13,515 nucleotides of DNA, taken from contig NW_003156738.1 of the NCBI RefSeq assembly GCF_000003605.2, positions 17,920 through 31,434 on the forward strand. Direction: 5' to 3'. The translations under genes and the position numbers were made by a program. Under the pieces are notes generated by a model. That model made no database searches and was not told where the DNA came from. It worked only from the letters and a program-made list of their open reading frames with translations. Positions 1-11,200 of this stretch are shown here, piece by piece (position 1 is the first letter of the stretch; the number at the start of each line of letters is the position of its first letter). This stretch comes from Saccoglossus kowalevskii. Lineage: Eukaryota; Hemichordata; Enteropneusta; Harrimaniidae.

Positions 1-60
1 TGTATACATGTATGACACAAAACAATAAATAAATAGTGTTTCCATAAAATCAATTATTAT

Positions 61-131
61 TGACAAAAACTCCATGCTCAGTAATTAATCAAACATATTT
101 GATTAATTACTGAGCATGGAGTTTTTTGTCA
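61..131. repeat. Near-perfect palindrome, 33/34-nt arms, 4-nt loop
   Basis: The left arm 61-93 and right arm 98-131 are reverse complements except for one extra T in the right arm. The spacer is CATA. The transcript of either strand would fold into a hairpin of about 33 bp. No convincing target-site duplication flanks it. Confidence 0.95.
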
Positions 132-147
132 GCAGTAGTCATCGCAC

Positions 148-197
148 CACGCATGCGCGAGATATATGGGTCTCATATAAACAAAGATGGCGACTTT
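148..197 (+). promoter_or_regulatory. Possible core promoter: NRF-1-like site, TATA-like box, YY1-like ATG
   Basis: ACGCATGCGCGA (149-160) is close to the NRF-1 palindrome, CATATAAA (about 174-181) is TATA-like, and AAGATGGCGAC (185-195) matches the YY1-type motif found at 5' ends of some genes. Together they stand out from the AT-rich surroundings. That this is a real promoter is inference only. Confidence 0.3.
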
Positions 198-259
198 GAC
201 TGTTAACAAGTACAAACTGAGACATTACCAAGCTTTAATTGGCCTTATGCATGACCCCT
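187..259 (+). other. 24-codon open frame after the AAGATGG context, unclear
   Basis: ATG at 187 opens 24 codons beginning MATLTVNKYKL and ending at TAA 259. It may be a first exon read through its donor (AA|GTACAA near 208) or a chance frame. Its 3' part overlaps ATGACC-type repeat sequence. No family recognised. Confidence 0.2.
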
Positions 260-659
260 AAAGGTCACACATCCTGGTACTTTCAGGGGGTATTTTGTTC
301 CATCACAGCAAGAATTTCCAATAATATACATTAATTTTTACGATGTTTTTGAATTTTATAGATGACTGCTTGCATTTTTGTGAGAAAATAATAATTAAAT
401 TTGAATTGGTAGTGACTGACTTTTTGAAAGTCATGCATATGGCCTATTAGATATTTTTAGGTGATTGGAAGGTATCGAAGGAGTCACCAGTGGCAATTTG
501 TGCAAGTCAAGCCCAGGTGAAACCTCATACTTGTGAGTTCCATTAGAAGAGCACATTGGATTGTGGGAAAATCAATGTTTATCAATACAAGTGTTGCCCA
601 TGTGCAATGCGATGACTACCACCCTTTAATACAAATTTGATCAGAAAAAATTTACAGTC

Positions 660-732
660 ATCTAAGTTAAGGATTTGAAATCATGACCTTCAGTATACAG
701 TGTTATTATATGCAAACCACCGCACCAACTTG
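660..732 (-). repeat. tRNA-derived SINE-like fragment
   Basis: On the minus strand it begins AGTTGGTGCGGTGGTTTGC, containing an A-box-like TGGTGCGGTGG (727-717). The B-box-like GATTTCAAATCC (682-671) lies about 35 nt further on. The A-to-B spacing fits a tRNA head, but the arms are too degraded for a functional tRNA. It shares ACTGAAGGTCA...TTCAAATCCT with the fragment at 1157-1206. Confidence 0.5.
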
Positions 733-827
733 TCAATTCATCTGCTAAAGGAAATAAACTTCACACGTGTATTTTAATTTACTCCATTACCAGTGAAGTC
801 AACTCGTTGGAACAGTTGTTTAGCACA

Positions 828-992
828 TACTGTAAAATCTGTATTAGAAGCTGCGGCTTCTATTAAAATGGTACAAAGCAACAGAGGGGATGCGGCTTCT
901 ATTAGAGCATCTACACATATGAGAAATGATGATTTTTTGTTCTCAATTATTCAAAAAGAATGGGTGCGACTTCTAATACAGATTTTACGGTA
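828..992. mobile_element. MITE-like element with 23-bp terminal inverted repeats
   Basis: TACTGTAAAATCTGTATTAG... (828-850) and its reverse complement (970-992) differ at one base. The outer TA on each side could be a TA target duplication, as in Tc1/mariner elements. The interior repeats GCGGCTTCTATTA twice (853-865, 892-904) and has no transposase. The end resembles those at 3689 and 10602. Confidence 0.7.
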
Positions 993-1156
993 CTGTAAAT
1001 GCAATAATTATTCACTGGGTTTCAATTTCGCTATTAAGTAAAATCCGCAAAATGGAATCCAGGTGAACATGTAAAATAACAATAGAACTCATTGTTTCCC
1101 TGGCAAATTTGTCAACTCAAAATCTCAAAATAGTAAAAATAAATATTTTCACAGTT

Positions 1157-1206
1157 TGTCCTGCAAACTGAAGGTCAGGGGTTCAAATCCTACATTAGGT
1201 GACTCT
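1157..1206 (+). repeat. Second tRNA-SINE-like fragment, B box only
   Basis: GGTTCAAATCC at 1180-1190 is an exact fit to the Pol III B box. The surroundings (ACTGAAGGTCA before; a TTAGGTGACT word after) match the opposite-strand copy at 660-732. No A box lies at the right distance, so the 5' part seems lost. Confidence 0.45.
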
Positions 1207-2080
1207 GCTGCGAGTCAGTCGATACTCTTGCTGTACTGTCTTTGTGCATACTTTGCAGTATCATTGTAATAACCTCATTATATTATTATTATTTTTATGA
1301 GATGTACTTGGTATCAGATTTAGACTCATCACATGATTAACAAAATCATAATTTTTTATGATAACTTACATTTTTTTCTTAGAGGTACTTTGCTTGCACG
1401 TGCCTTTCCTTTCAGTGTAATGGTTCCTGATAATATTGGCTGCTTGCCTTTGTTCCAAGTTTTACCCAAAGTTTTACTGCAAGCAGGGAGAGATACATAC
1501 AAGTATTAGCGTTTAAGGATAAATTTATTGTTCTCATTGTAATTGCAACTTCCAGTTGGTAATTGATGACATGAAAGTTGTACTCATGTAGAATGTGATA
1601 TATTTTATGGGATGAATTATGAGAAATTTTCCCAAACTCAATTTCAATAATTTTCAGTGCGGCATAAAGTTGGTAATGTCTTTGGCTCAATATTTTATTT
1701 GTTGCTCCAACAACATTTTGCTAATGGTTCCAACAGCAATAATTCAGAACTAGGGAGAGTCCTCAAATCTATTTTTCACAGACTACTCTCTCAGAGCGCC
1801 ATATTTTTTTCTTGAAAAAAAAATTGTGAAACATTTTGCCTATTTTTATGCATTTTCGAAAATTTTGAGGATAATTTTGTCACAAATGGACAAATTTTAT
1901 ATTACCTACAGTTCTTGATCCAATTTTTGAAACAAATCTAAGAAAAATTATGGGTTTAATTTTGTGAATTCTACCAAAAGTTGACTTTGGGACTCAAAGG
2001 CTTGACCTAGTAGTTACTCCTTAACTAAATTTAAAAATAACAACAGCTCTTAACAGATATTAAATTAATTGAAAAACTAC

Positions 2081-2214
2081 CTTTCCTCTCCATTTTCCTC
2101 AACTAGCTCATCATCACTAAACTGTTCTTGCAAAACTTCATCCAAGTCTTCCAGCCTATTGACGATAAGTTGACTCCGAGCACGGAAACCTTGCACTATT
2201 CGCTCCATAGAAAA
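2081..2214 (-). CDS. Exon 10, last seen in window: GFRARSQ motif and acidic end
   Basis: This is a 134-nt exon with acceptor AAATTTTAG and donor GAAAG|GTAGTT (phase 2). It encodes [20 protein letters not shown], then [20 protein letters not shown] and NGEE. Joined to exon 9 it gives SPAMFSMERI, which lines up with 'SPPMYSLDRI...GFRTRSQ' of vertebrate KIF27 as I recall it. That supports the junction across 3.16 kb. An acidic stretch follows, as in the family. The next exon was not found in the remaining 2 kb. Confidence 0.93.
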
Positions 2215-5200
2215 CTAAAATATAAATGTATACATACAAAGTAAGTAAAAGCTAATCCACTGAAACGCAAACATCATTCTCACCATTTAATCCAACTATT
2301 AAACAGCAACTCTCGCAACAATTAAATTATAATATTTCTAGTACATGCTTTTTAATTTAAAGTTTTACTTTATAATTATTAAGTCGTTAGTGACCAGCTT
2401 TCAACAAAAAATAAGCAAGTAATTCTATCTTATTGTAAGCAGCATAGCAAATCAGCTGATATTGTATTTGGGTGATTTTCTGGATTCACCCATGAAGTCA
2501 CCCAAGGATGTCGTGAGCATTGTATGTTTGTTTCAAATCTCTAATACCTAAATGTAACAAAGCAATTATAAACTAAACAGCAAAAAAAAAGTATATTGTT
2601 AAGGTGAAAATAACAAAATTAAAACTACCAAATAAAAAAAACAGCAACAAGACAGGCACATGTAAATTAAGGCAGTTTATGTGCATATTTTCAATTTCTA
2701 CACACACATGTACACACATCATTACTCAAATACACTGTGATTGAAATAATAAATTGATAATTTTTTGTCATCAAATTAAATAAATGAAATGATTAAAAAG
2801 TAATATAATCATGGAATAAGATTTAGTCAATGTATGATCCCAAGATTCTTACAATTTTTAATGATTCCTAAAAATGTAGAACCCATTTTGTGAAAACCAT
2901 TAAAAAGAAAAAGAAGGAAAAACATAATATGCTCCAGCTTTTAGCTATCAAGACTTTATATGGCAATCCTGTCTTTAACATCCAAAGTATCCCATTCTTA
3001 TACTACATCGATTGAGCCAAATACAAAATAAAAAAGAAGCTTTAAAAGTAAATGAAAGTATGACAACTAACTGGTCAATTTAAACATCTGGGTCAATTTA
3101 AACATCTTAGTTACTTTTATAAACTGAGAGAAAAGATTCTGAAAATTTTGCATCAAGTCACTAAAAACTACAAATTTCAATAGGATCTTGAAACATTGAG
3201 TCACAGCAACTTTTGCTAAATTTCCTCAAACTAAAAAAATTCATAACTGCAAACTTGAAATGCTTGCCCCATAACACGAGGTCTGACAAATAAAAAATAA
3301 AAATCAGATACAAAATTTGCACTTCAAAGAGACCCTGGAACCCTGAATCTAATTTGTGATATGGATAGCCAAACCAGAAACCAGTGTATTTGTATAATAG
3401 GTCACCCATCATGTTGTGAAATGTTCAATTTACAGAATGAATGGAATGGCACACTGTAATAGAAAAAGTTTGTATTAAATACTGACGTGGGACCGAGAAC
3501 CAGACTGGAGACATTGGACAGCAGAATGTCTATTGAGATAGTCTTGATTAAGAACATACTGGCCACAGGTTGTAGCTACAGCAGGCTGTGTGGTTGGGGA
3601 GATATTAAATACATAAATTCCTTATGAAAAACATAAGTGGTCAAGAAAGTCTACAGAAAATAGAAACAAGGAGTTACTCTCAAATACTGTATTTGTTCTA
3701 TTAGAAGTGCATCTCTGATAGAAAAATCACATTTCCCTGGAATTTACACAAGTGCATGCATGCACTACTAATAGAGCAAATACAAATTAACCCTGTTTGT
3801 GAGCAGGATGTACAATTGTACTGTACATCATATACATGACATCAGCACAGTATAACGCATACAGTGATACCCCTGTAGTATGTGTTCCTGTTAGTTTCAG
3901 GAACTCTACTGAGAAATGTCATCTTCATTCAGGAAATAGATGTAAAACTCTCCTGAAATGAAGAGATCATAGAGTAAACTCTATAACAATGCGTGGTACG
4001 TGTAGGCATTGTAAAGGATAGTGCATCCACAATGTGACAACCCCCATGGATGCAAATAGTAACAACAGAGAAATCCATGAGAAGAGTGTTTTTAATTTTA
4101 CTTCATTTATTAGATAAACCAAAGATATAAGGTGAGCTGTGTATTAAAGAAATATGTGATTTATGTTTTTATTATTATTTACTTGGGATTAAACAGGGTT
4201 TCTGGCATAATCTAATCTGAAGATTAGCTAGGACAGCTGAGATGAGCTGCGAGTACTGTGGGGTTTTTAGCATGCTGAGTATGGGCAAAAGAGGATTTAG
4301 TTCAAAGGCTAACTTGGACAGCTGAGCTGAGCAGTAAGTACCAGTAATATTGGGTTACGGAAAGCATAGCAAAGAAGTATGATTTTAAAGGTTGATCATC
4401 AAAGTGGCATGTCTACAGGAAAAATTACAGAAGAAAAACTATAATATTTATCTACAAAAACTCACACAAATTTGATAATAGAAGAAGAAGAAAAAAACAT
4501 CCTTAAAATATTTCTGGCTCAAACTAAACAAGACATGAATTTTACAGTCCCTGTTATTTAATTATAAAATACTCATGTTAAAATAATACATGGAACATCT
4601 GCAAACAATTGAATTAATATGTACTCTATGTGGGTACAACTCATCATAAAGTGATTTCCCTTAATCTGATAACTGAAAACTTTCATTGACCCGGGTCCAA
4701 AATCTCAGAGTTCACAAGTGCAACCAAACTACATGTATGTCTCATACATGCTCAAGAAACTGCATTCATGAATCTGAGTTAACCTTGATGTACCTTTAAT
4801 AACAACTTGACTTCTTTGTTAATTTAGGTCTTTGTATATTACCAGGACCTGGGTTTATTTCAGTATCACCACTATAATTCCCATCAAAATGTAGCCATGA
4901 CACCCCTCTACATTTTCTACTGAGATTGGTAATGGTATGACCCATCTGTCACTGATTCAGATCAAGGTCATGACCAGGTCATGACATCACTAAAAACCCT
5001 AGCATTACCATTTAAGCTAATTATTTATTCTGAGAATGCTCAGTTGTTCTCTCAGTGGTGTTGGGAGAGGTTGTCTTGGATGAAAATCATGAAAAAGACC
5101 CACTTAGGATTTTCAGATCTGGAAAAAAAAATTACGTGCATAATCGGCAGAGACTTGTTCATCACCCTGCCAAGTTTAATCAATATCTGCTGCAGAATTT

Positions 5201-8200
5201 CTGAAATAACGTTAGAGACGTCACAGACGGAAAATTCAAATAAGAAACAGGGACTAATAAAAGAAACAAAAATTGGAAAATTCTACTACCCCCCTCCCAT
5301 TTCTAATGATCAAACCCTAAAGACATAAAAACTAAAAGTGTTATGGTAGTTAAAGGAGGAACAAACCACTCACCATGGCAGGACTGGTATGCACCTTTCT
5401 TGATTGCGGTCTAACATGACTGACTTCAGATCCAGCTGACTTGTATCTTTTTCTTGCTATTACAGCTGGCACTGACATGGCTCGTCTACCGCCAGTTCCC
5501 GGGGCCTCCACAGTTTCAACATTATCACCACTGATATCTTTATTCTGATAATAAACATTCAGATACAGTATATCACTGTAAACTGAGAACAGACTTCTCA
5601 AGGTAGAGTGAACCAAGTGAGTATTGCTCACCAAATCTAGGAGGAGAATAATGCACTGGAGAGGAGCACTTGTAGCCAAGGTGTTTATTGCTCAACTGCT
5701 AGGCCTGGAGTCTAAATACTCATGAGATGTTCCATGACAATGTATCAATATCATTATGCAAATAACTAAACTAAACGTCATAGCATCAAATCATTACAAT
5801 CACCAACAAATGTTATGACTTTGAAACAATTTCACTCAGGCAATAACAGTGAATACATCACATCAAACACTTTGAAAATGTCATTTATGCCATACTGTTT
5901 TGTATTCCATTGACTAAAACACAATACACAGAATGTCAAACAAGACATATTGTATTATGGTAGCATATCATCCTTGCGTTTTCAGTAACGTAATCTGAGA
6001 ATGAACTACCGGTAATTACCTTATTCTTGTTTTCTAAGTCATCAATATATTTCTGAAGTTCAGCAATTTTTAGCTGTTGTTCAATCATTTGTTGTTCTTG
6101 TTGTTTTTGTCTTTCCAGGGCCTCTTCCAGCATTTGTACATGCTCGCTACTCGTTGCTTCCTGCATGGCAAAGATTATAAACATAGTGAAATTATTATAA
6201 CCTTGCACAACGATTATAAACATAGTGAAATTATTGTGACCTTGCCCTCTGTAGTAGCGATTAAGGTATCAATGCATTCAAGCATGTTTTAGAGAATAAT
6301 GTTTTCAAAGCTTATGATCTTAAATTGCACAAGCTGTAAAAAGGCAGAAGACATCGTAACTTTAAGTCAATAACTACAAGTATAAACATATACAAGTCAC
6401 TCATAAGATATCCTTTACCTAACCCTAACCATTTGTATAATTTTTATTTCCACACGCCATCCGCCATACTTTACGGGATAGTGCGGGCTGTGTTGCAGTG
6501 CGAGGGCTGTGTTGCAGTGAGAGTGCCGTACGGTCCGCCACACAAGTATTTCCAGTATTCCAACATAAGTTCAAGTAAATAGATAATTTGCATATTACTA
6601 CTATTTAATTTGCATATGTATATTACTACAACAGAAATAATTACCATATCAATAACCTCCAATGTTACTACGAAGTTCAATTACAATATATCACTGGCAA
6701 AGCATGGTAAAACGTTAACAGGGCCTACAAATGTATATCATGTTATTTGGGTTCTCCACTGGTTTTCTGGACATTACCTCAAGCTTCATATCCTCTTTTG
6801 ATGTTTCCATAACAAGATTGCTTTAATTTTTTTAAGCGTCCTCGTAATCGATCTTTAACTGTCAGTTAAAATATAATTACGGTACCCTTACCAGTTCTAC
6901 TATCTTTTCCTGCATTTCATTGTTCTCTCTTGTCTTCTCAGCAAATATTTCCTCATCACTTGCAAGATCATCCATGGCCTATGAAGAAATAATACTTTGG
7001 TCAAAAACTACTACAAGCTTTCCCTCAAGGGCTTATCGCAAAGCAGGTGGATTAAATACTAGGTTAACACATATACTATATAAATAAAATAATCAGCAGT
7101 AATCAGCTTCTATAAACTGTGCTAGCAGGGCTAGCAGCTTTATGTCCAATCGTTATATTATGCCACGAATTATATATTAAATTTTTTTTTACAGCCAGAC
7201 TTTTATTGTTGAGTTATTTAATCAACTTGCATATAAAGACTACTAGTGTATAGGGCTATACACAGGTTTGATTGTATACAATTAATATGTAAGTTATATT
7301 CAGATATCTAGAGCAAGTTTAAATGGTAAGTTAAATAATGATGGTCATTGTGCAGTTTGTGTTCGAATTTCATGTGTTGAATAAATCACATGGGACCCAC
7401 ATGACACACTAAGACGACCACCACCAGAAGATATTAGATGTATGTATCAAACAGAACATAAACAGCTGTTAAGTTCGCAAGCTGGAAGCCAAAATTGATG
7501 TTTGAACCACTGACTTGCTTACATCTTCACTAGTTCAACCACATACACAATGTGCATACATACCTTTTTCAGTTCATTTTCCAGTCTGTGTACCAGGTTT
7601 TCATCACCATTATCTTTTTTCCTCGGTGATAAGATGTCACTTTTTGTTTCCTCTGCTAGATCCAACCACTGCTGAATACCGACTGACAAGGTCTTGGTCA
7701 GTGAATCAGTGTCTTGTAATTTGAGAAGTAACTTGAAAGCTTCCTCTGTACACATTTTGTAATGTGCATTCTCAGTCTTCAATCTACAGTACAAAAAAAT
7801 GCGATTTTACAATAAGATATATACAATATTTTCTTACTCGTCATACAATGTATTTGATGCTACGAGTACCCCAAATTGTGGGAAAGTGTCCTGTATTATA
7901 AAGTTTCAACATGAAACATCTATAAGGTCTATAGTTTTCATAACTGTTGTCATATCGAAATATTAGCATTTGTTTAGCTCCCTATTTGTTTTTGTGTTTA
8001 AATTAGTTTCCCTGCTTCAGTATACTTGAAAAAAAACACAATGGAAGAGAAAATCTAATAGCACCATATCAAAAACACATTCGAATTGGAAGTCAAACGA
8101 TTACCAGTACTAGTACTGGAATGAGAGTTATATTTAGTAATAAGCAGCTACATGTATTTCATGCTGTGTTAAATGCAGAACATAATTTCATTGAGAAAAA

Positions 8201-11200
8201 TGGGTATATTCACTTTAGTGTGTGGAACAGAAGCATGAAATGGATGTGTGTTAATTTCGTCTGAATTTCTGGCATTATAGTAATGATCACATTTACATCG
8301 TCACGATATATTATATTACAATACTAGTACACCATAGTACATTACAACACATCACCATGATACATTATATTACTGTACACCATAGTACATTACATTTACA
8401 TCGACACGATATATTATATTACAATACACCATAGTACATTACATCACCATGATACATTACATGTATATTACTGTACACCATAGTACATTACATTTACATC
8501 GTCACGATATATTATATTACAATACACCATAGTACATTACATCACATCACCATGATACATTATATTACTAAACACCATAGTACATTACATCACATCACCA
8601 TGATACATTATATTACAATACACCATAGTACATTACATCACATCACCATGATACATTATATTACTGTACACCATAGTACATTACATTTACATCGTCACAA
8701 TATATTATATTACAATACACTATAGTACATTACATCACCACGATACATTATATTACACCAAAGTACATTAATAACTAAATTACATTTCATCATTATATAT
8801 ACGTGTATTATCTCACAGTACAGTACATTACATTACACCAACCACATTTCATCACAGCACATTTCATTACCACAGTACATCACATCATAATGCTAATATC
8901 AGATTCATAGTTTAGAATAGACATTTCAATAGGATTCTGAACACAGCTGTGAACTGACTTACTTAATAATCTGTTCTTCTAATGACTGTATCTGCAGGGC
9001 TACATCCTCTCCACCCTGTCATTGTAAAAACATAATGAGAGACTTCACGTAACAGTCAGGACATTTTAGAAACGTTGAAATTTGGGTTCATTAAATTTGT
9101 TGTCTGTCTTTGACAAATGACTATGAAATAGAAAAGTTTTTGATGTTTGAAATTAGATAATGCTTAATTGGCCTGCAAGGATTGAAAATCCTCAGTTATC
9201 GAAAAGCTGGTTATAAACTAATGCTGTTAAATTCCACAATATTAATATTTGTCACAAATACAAATGACTGTTCCACTGTATGTATTGAAGTTAAAGCCAA
9301 ACACTACGAGGTCACACTCCAGGAAATATTTGTCCTATAAGTGTAAGGAGTCTGCAGGATTCTCATGATACAGTATAAAATAATCTAATATTTGAACATA
9401 GGCGTAGATGCTGAACAGGACTTAATGTAGTATTAAAGTCAACAGTTGTGGCTAGAGTGGATGAAATAAATCGCATTAAATAGAAATTTATTTATTTACA
9501 TTTTAGAAACACATGAATTAGATATGATGCTGAGTGTCCTAAAATATAGTAAAGCTGGTGTCATGGCAGTATTTCACACAAATAAGGTAAAAAATTCAAA
9601 GTATCATGAACACGAATTGATATCAACATATGTAGCTAAATGAATAAGCAGATGACAATGAAGATGGACATTTTAATCATTGTTAATATTAGTTACTCTG
9701 TAATGTAGTTTATATTACATACACATGTGACAATTATTTGAAGCTCACTTACATGTTCGGATTGCCATTCTGAGTAACCAGCACTTTTCTGTCGTTGTAA
9801 CTGTTCTCGTAAAGCTTGTATTTCACTTTGCATTGCTTCAAACTTGATGGATTGTTTGTCACGATTCACAATAGGCATGTTTTTGATGTTACGAGCCTGT
9901 GAATAAGAAAAAGTAAGCAATTGACGGATTGGCAAGAGGTGACTGCATGTTTATGAACATTTCTGGCAAAGAACAACAAATGTTTAATTAATCAGGCATG
10001 GGGAAAGAAAAAAGAGTTTCTCAATAAATGCTGTTCATTTGGGTAATTACTGTTATTTGGTGCTGGTTCAGTGGATACATAAAAGTCACAAGTTAGAAGA
10101 TTTTTTATTAGAGTGGCTACCATGAATTCCATGATAGAAAAGCAAGGTTATTTTAATATTGGTCATTCAGTTGCGTCAGTATTCCACAAGTTAATGGGTT
10201 CCCATAACTGTATTCATCTCAAAAAACTTAACCTTAGTTGCCTTAGTGAGATGCTATCATATTTTACAAACATTTTCCAACATGGGCAACTATAATAACA
10301 GATCAACATGTTTCAATCCAACACTGGTATCACACAGAGCACCCAAAACCTGTCTATAAGAAGATGATAAGAAATGCACCTACCCGATTAGCATACTTAA
10401 GCGCATTAAGTGTTTCATCAAAACTCACTGTGGATGGACTAATACAAGCAATCATAACAGTATTGGCATTACCACCAAGGGAATCTTTAAGTATTCTGGT
10501 AATCTTTGAGTCTCTATATGGAATATGCGATATCTAATAAAAATGAAAAATATTTGTGTTAGGACCTACGTTTGATTTAACATAATAATAAACTTAATAC
10601 TATATTTGCTCTATTACAAATGCATCTCTATTAATAAAAAGCACACATCAACTAAAAATTGCATTCATTGAAACCTGACTTATTTTGACCATAGATAGCC
10701 GTCCTTTACCAGTTGGAACTAAGGGATGACGTCAAAAGATCAATGTCGGATAAAAAACTTATTTCCTTTAGTTTGGGGGGTGGGGGGTTTTGACCTCAAA
10801 AAGTTTCCATCCTACAAAAACGATTTTATTTTTTAATGAAGTCAAAAAAATCTTGGAGTATTTGTAAGTTCGTTTTTTTTTCCATCCAATCATGGACAGA
10901 AATAACCTAAAAGGAAAAAAACACATCTTAAGACGAGAAAATGGTTTTGTTCGAGTGTAAATCTGTGCGTCAAATGAGGTGCATTTGTAAAATCTGTTTA
11001 CACCCACCCAACAACCAACTGTACGCAATACTACTGTCCGATTATCAATTTGTATTTAATAGTGAATGTAGTCTGACGCCATGACCAATATTTATCATTT
11101 AAGTTTCAGTGGGGAGTAGGGGGATTTGGAAAAAAACTAAAGGAATTAAGTTTTTTATCCGACATTGATCTTTTGACGTCATCCCTAAGACACTCCAAGT

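Larger units (their letters stand above)
1..2080. other. Downstream intron or flank of the kinesin gene, repeat-rich
   Basis: After the GTAGTT donor at 2080 no further kinesin exon is visible on the minus strand. The stretch holds a palindrome (61-131), a promoter-like patch (140-260), two SINE-like fragments and a MITE-like element. The rest (about 1250-2080) is AT-rich without recognisable content. Confidence 0.6.
2215..5373 (-). other. Intron 9 (3,159 bp), the longest
   Basis: GT-AG, phase 0. It holds a 96-bp MITE (3689-3784), an 18-bp-period doublet (3073-3107), a degenerate roughly 81-bp duplication (4227-4389) and a DR5-type AGGTCA pair (4965-4981). No coding exon of the kinesin is needed here, since the flanking exons join into a conserved motif. 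A 115-codon plus-strand frame at 4981-5328 shows no domain. Confidence 0.85.
6161..6891 (-). other. Intron 7 (731 bp)
   Basis: GT-AG, phase 0. It contains the tandem duplication at its 3' end (6173-6246), a GC-rich patch with a doubled 16-mer (6455-6545), and two ATTTGCAT words near 6585 and 6608. Confidence 0.88.
7784..8962 (-). other. Intron 5 (1,179 bp) with a satellite-like array
   Basis: GT-AG, phase 2. It contains the tandem array at 8291-8780 with a degraded tail to about 8890, and a 16-nt perfect palindrome at 8104-8119. Confidence 0.9.

Noticed and set aside
660-732. Functional tRNA gene
   Set aside because: Acceptor and T stems do not pair and no clean anticodon arm can be drawn; SINE-like remnant fits better.
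793-1041. 82-codon plus-strand frame
   Set aside because: It is made almost wholly of the MITE at 828-992 and its repeats, and shows no domain or splice context.
1412-1690. 92-codon minus-strand frame, considered as a next kinesin exon
   Set aside because: No heptad pattern or family motif, and no suitable acceptor continuing the phase-2 junction at 2081.
3161-3412. 83-codon minus-strand frame in intron 9
   Set aside because: Inserting it would break the SPAM-FSMERI junction, and its composition is unlike the neighbouring exons.
4981-5328. 115-codon plus-strand frame
   Set aside because: It lies inside intron 9, opposite the gene, starts in an ATGACC repeat and has no recognisable motif.
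5350-5373. Intron-retention isoform ending seven codons past exon 9
   Set aside because: The reading exists, but the donor ATG|GTGAGT is strong and nothing in the sequence favours retention.
6416-6432. Telomere-like CCTAACCCTAACC
   Set aside because: Only about two units, as expected by chance in such DNA; no array.
8291-8780. CRISPR-like array
   Set aside because: Monomers are contiguous and related along their whole length with no unique spacers, in a eukaryotic intron.
10768-11028. 86-codon minus-strand frame
   Set aside because: Inside the nested MITE; no transposase motif (no DDE/D pattern) and low-complexity lysine/phenylalanine runs.
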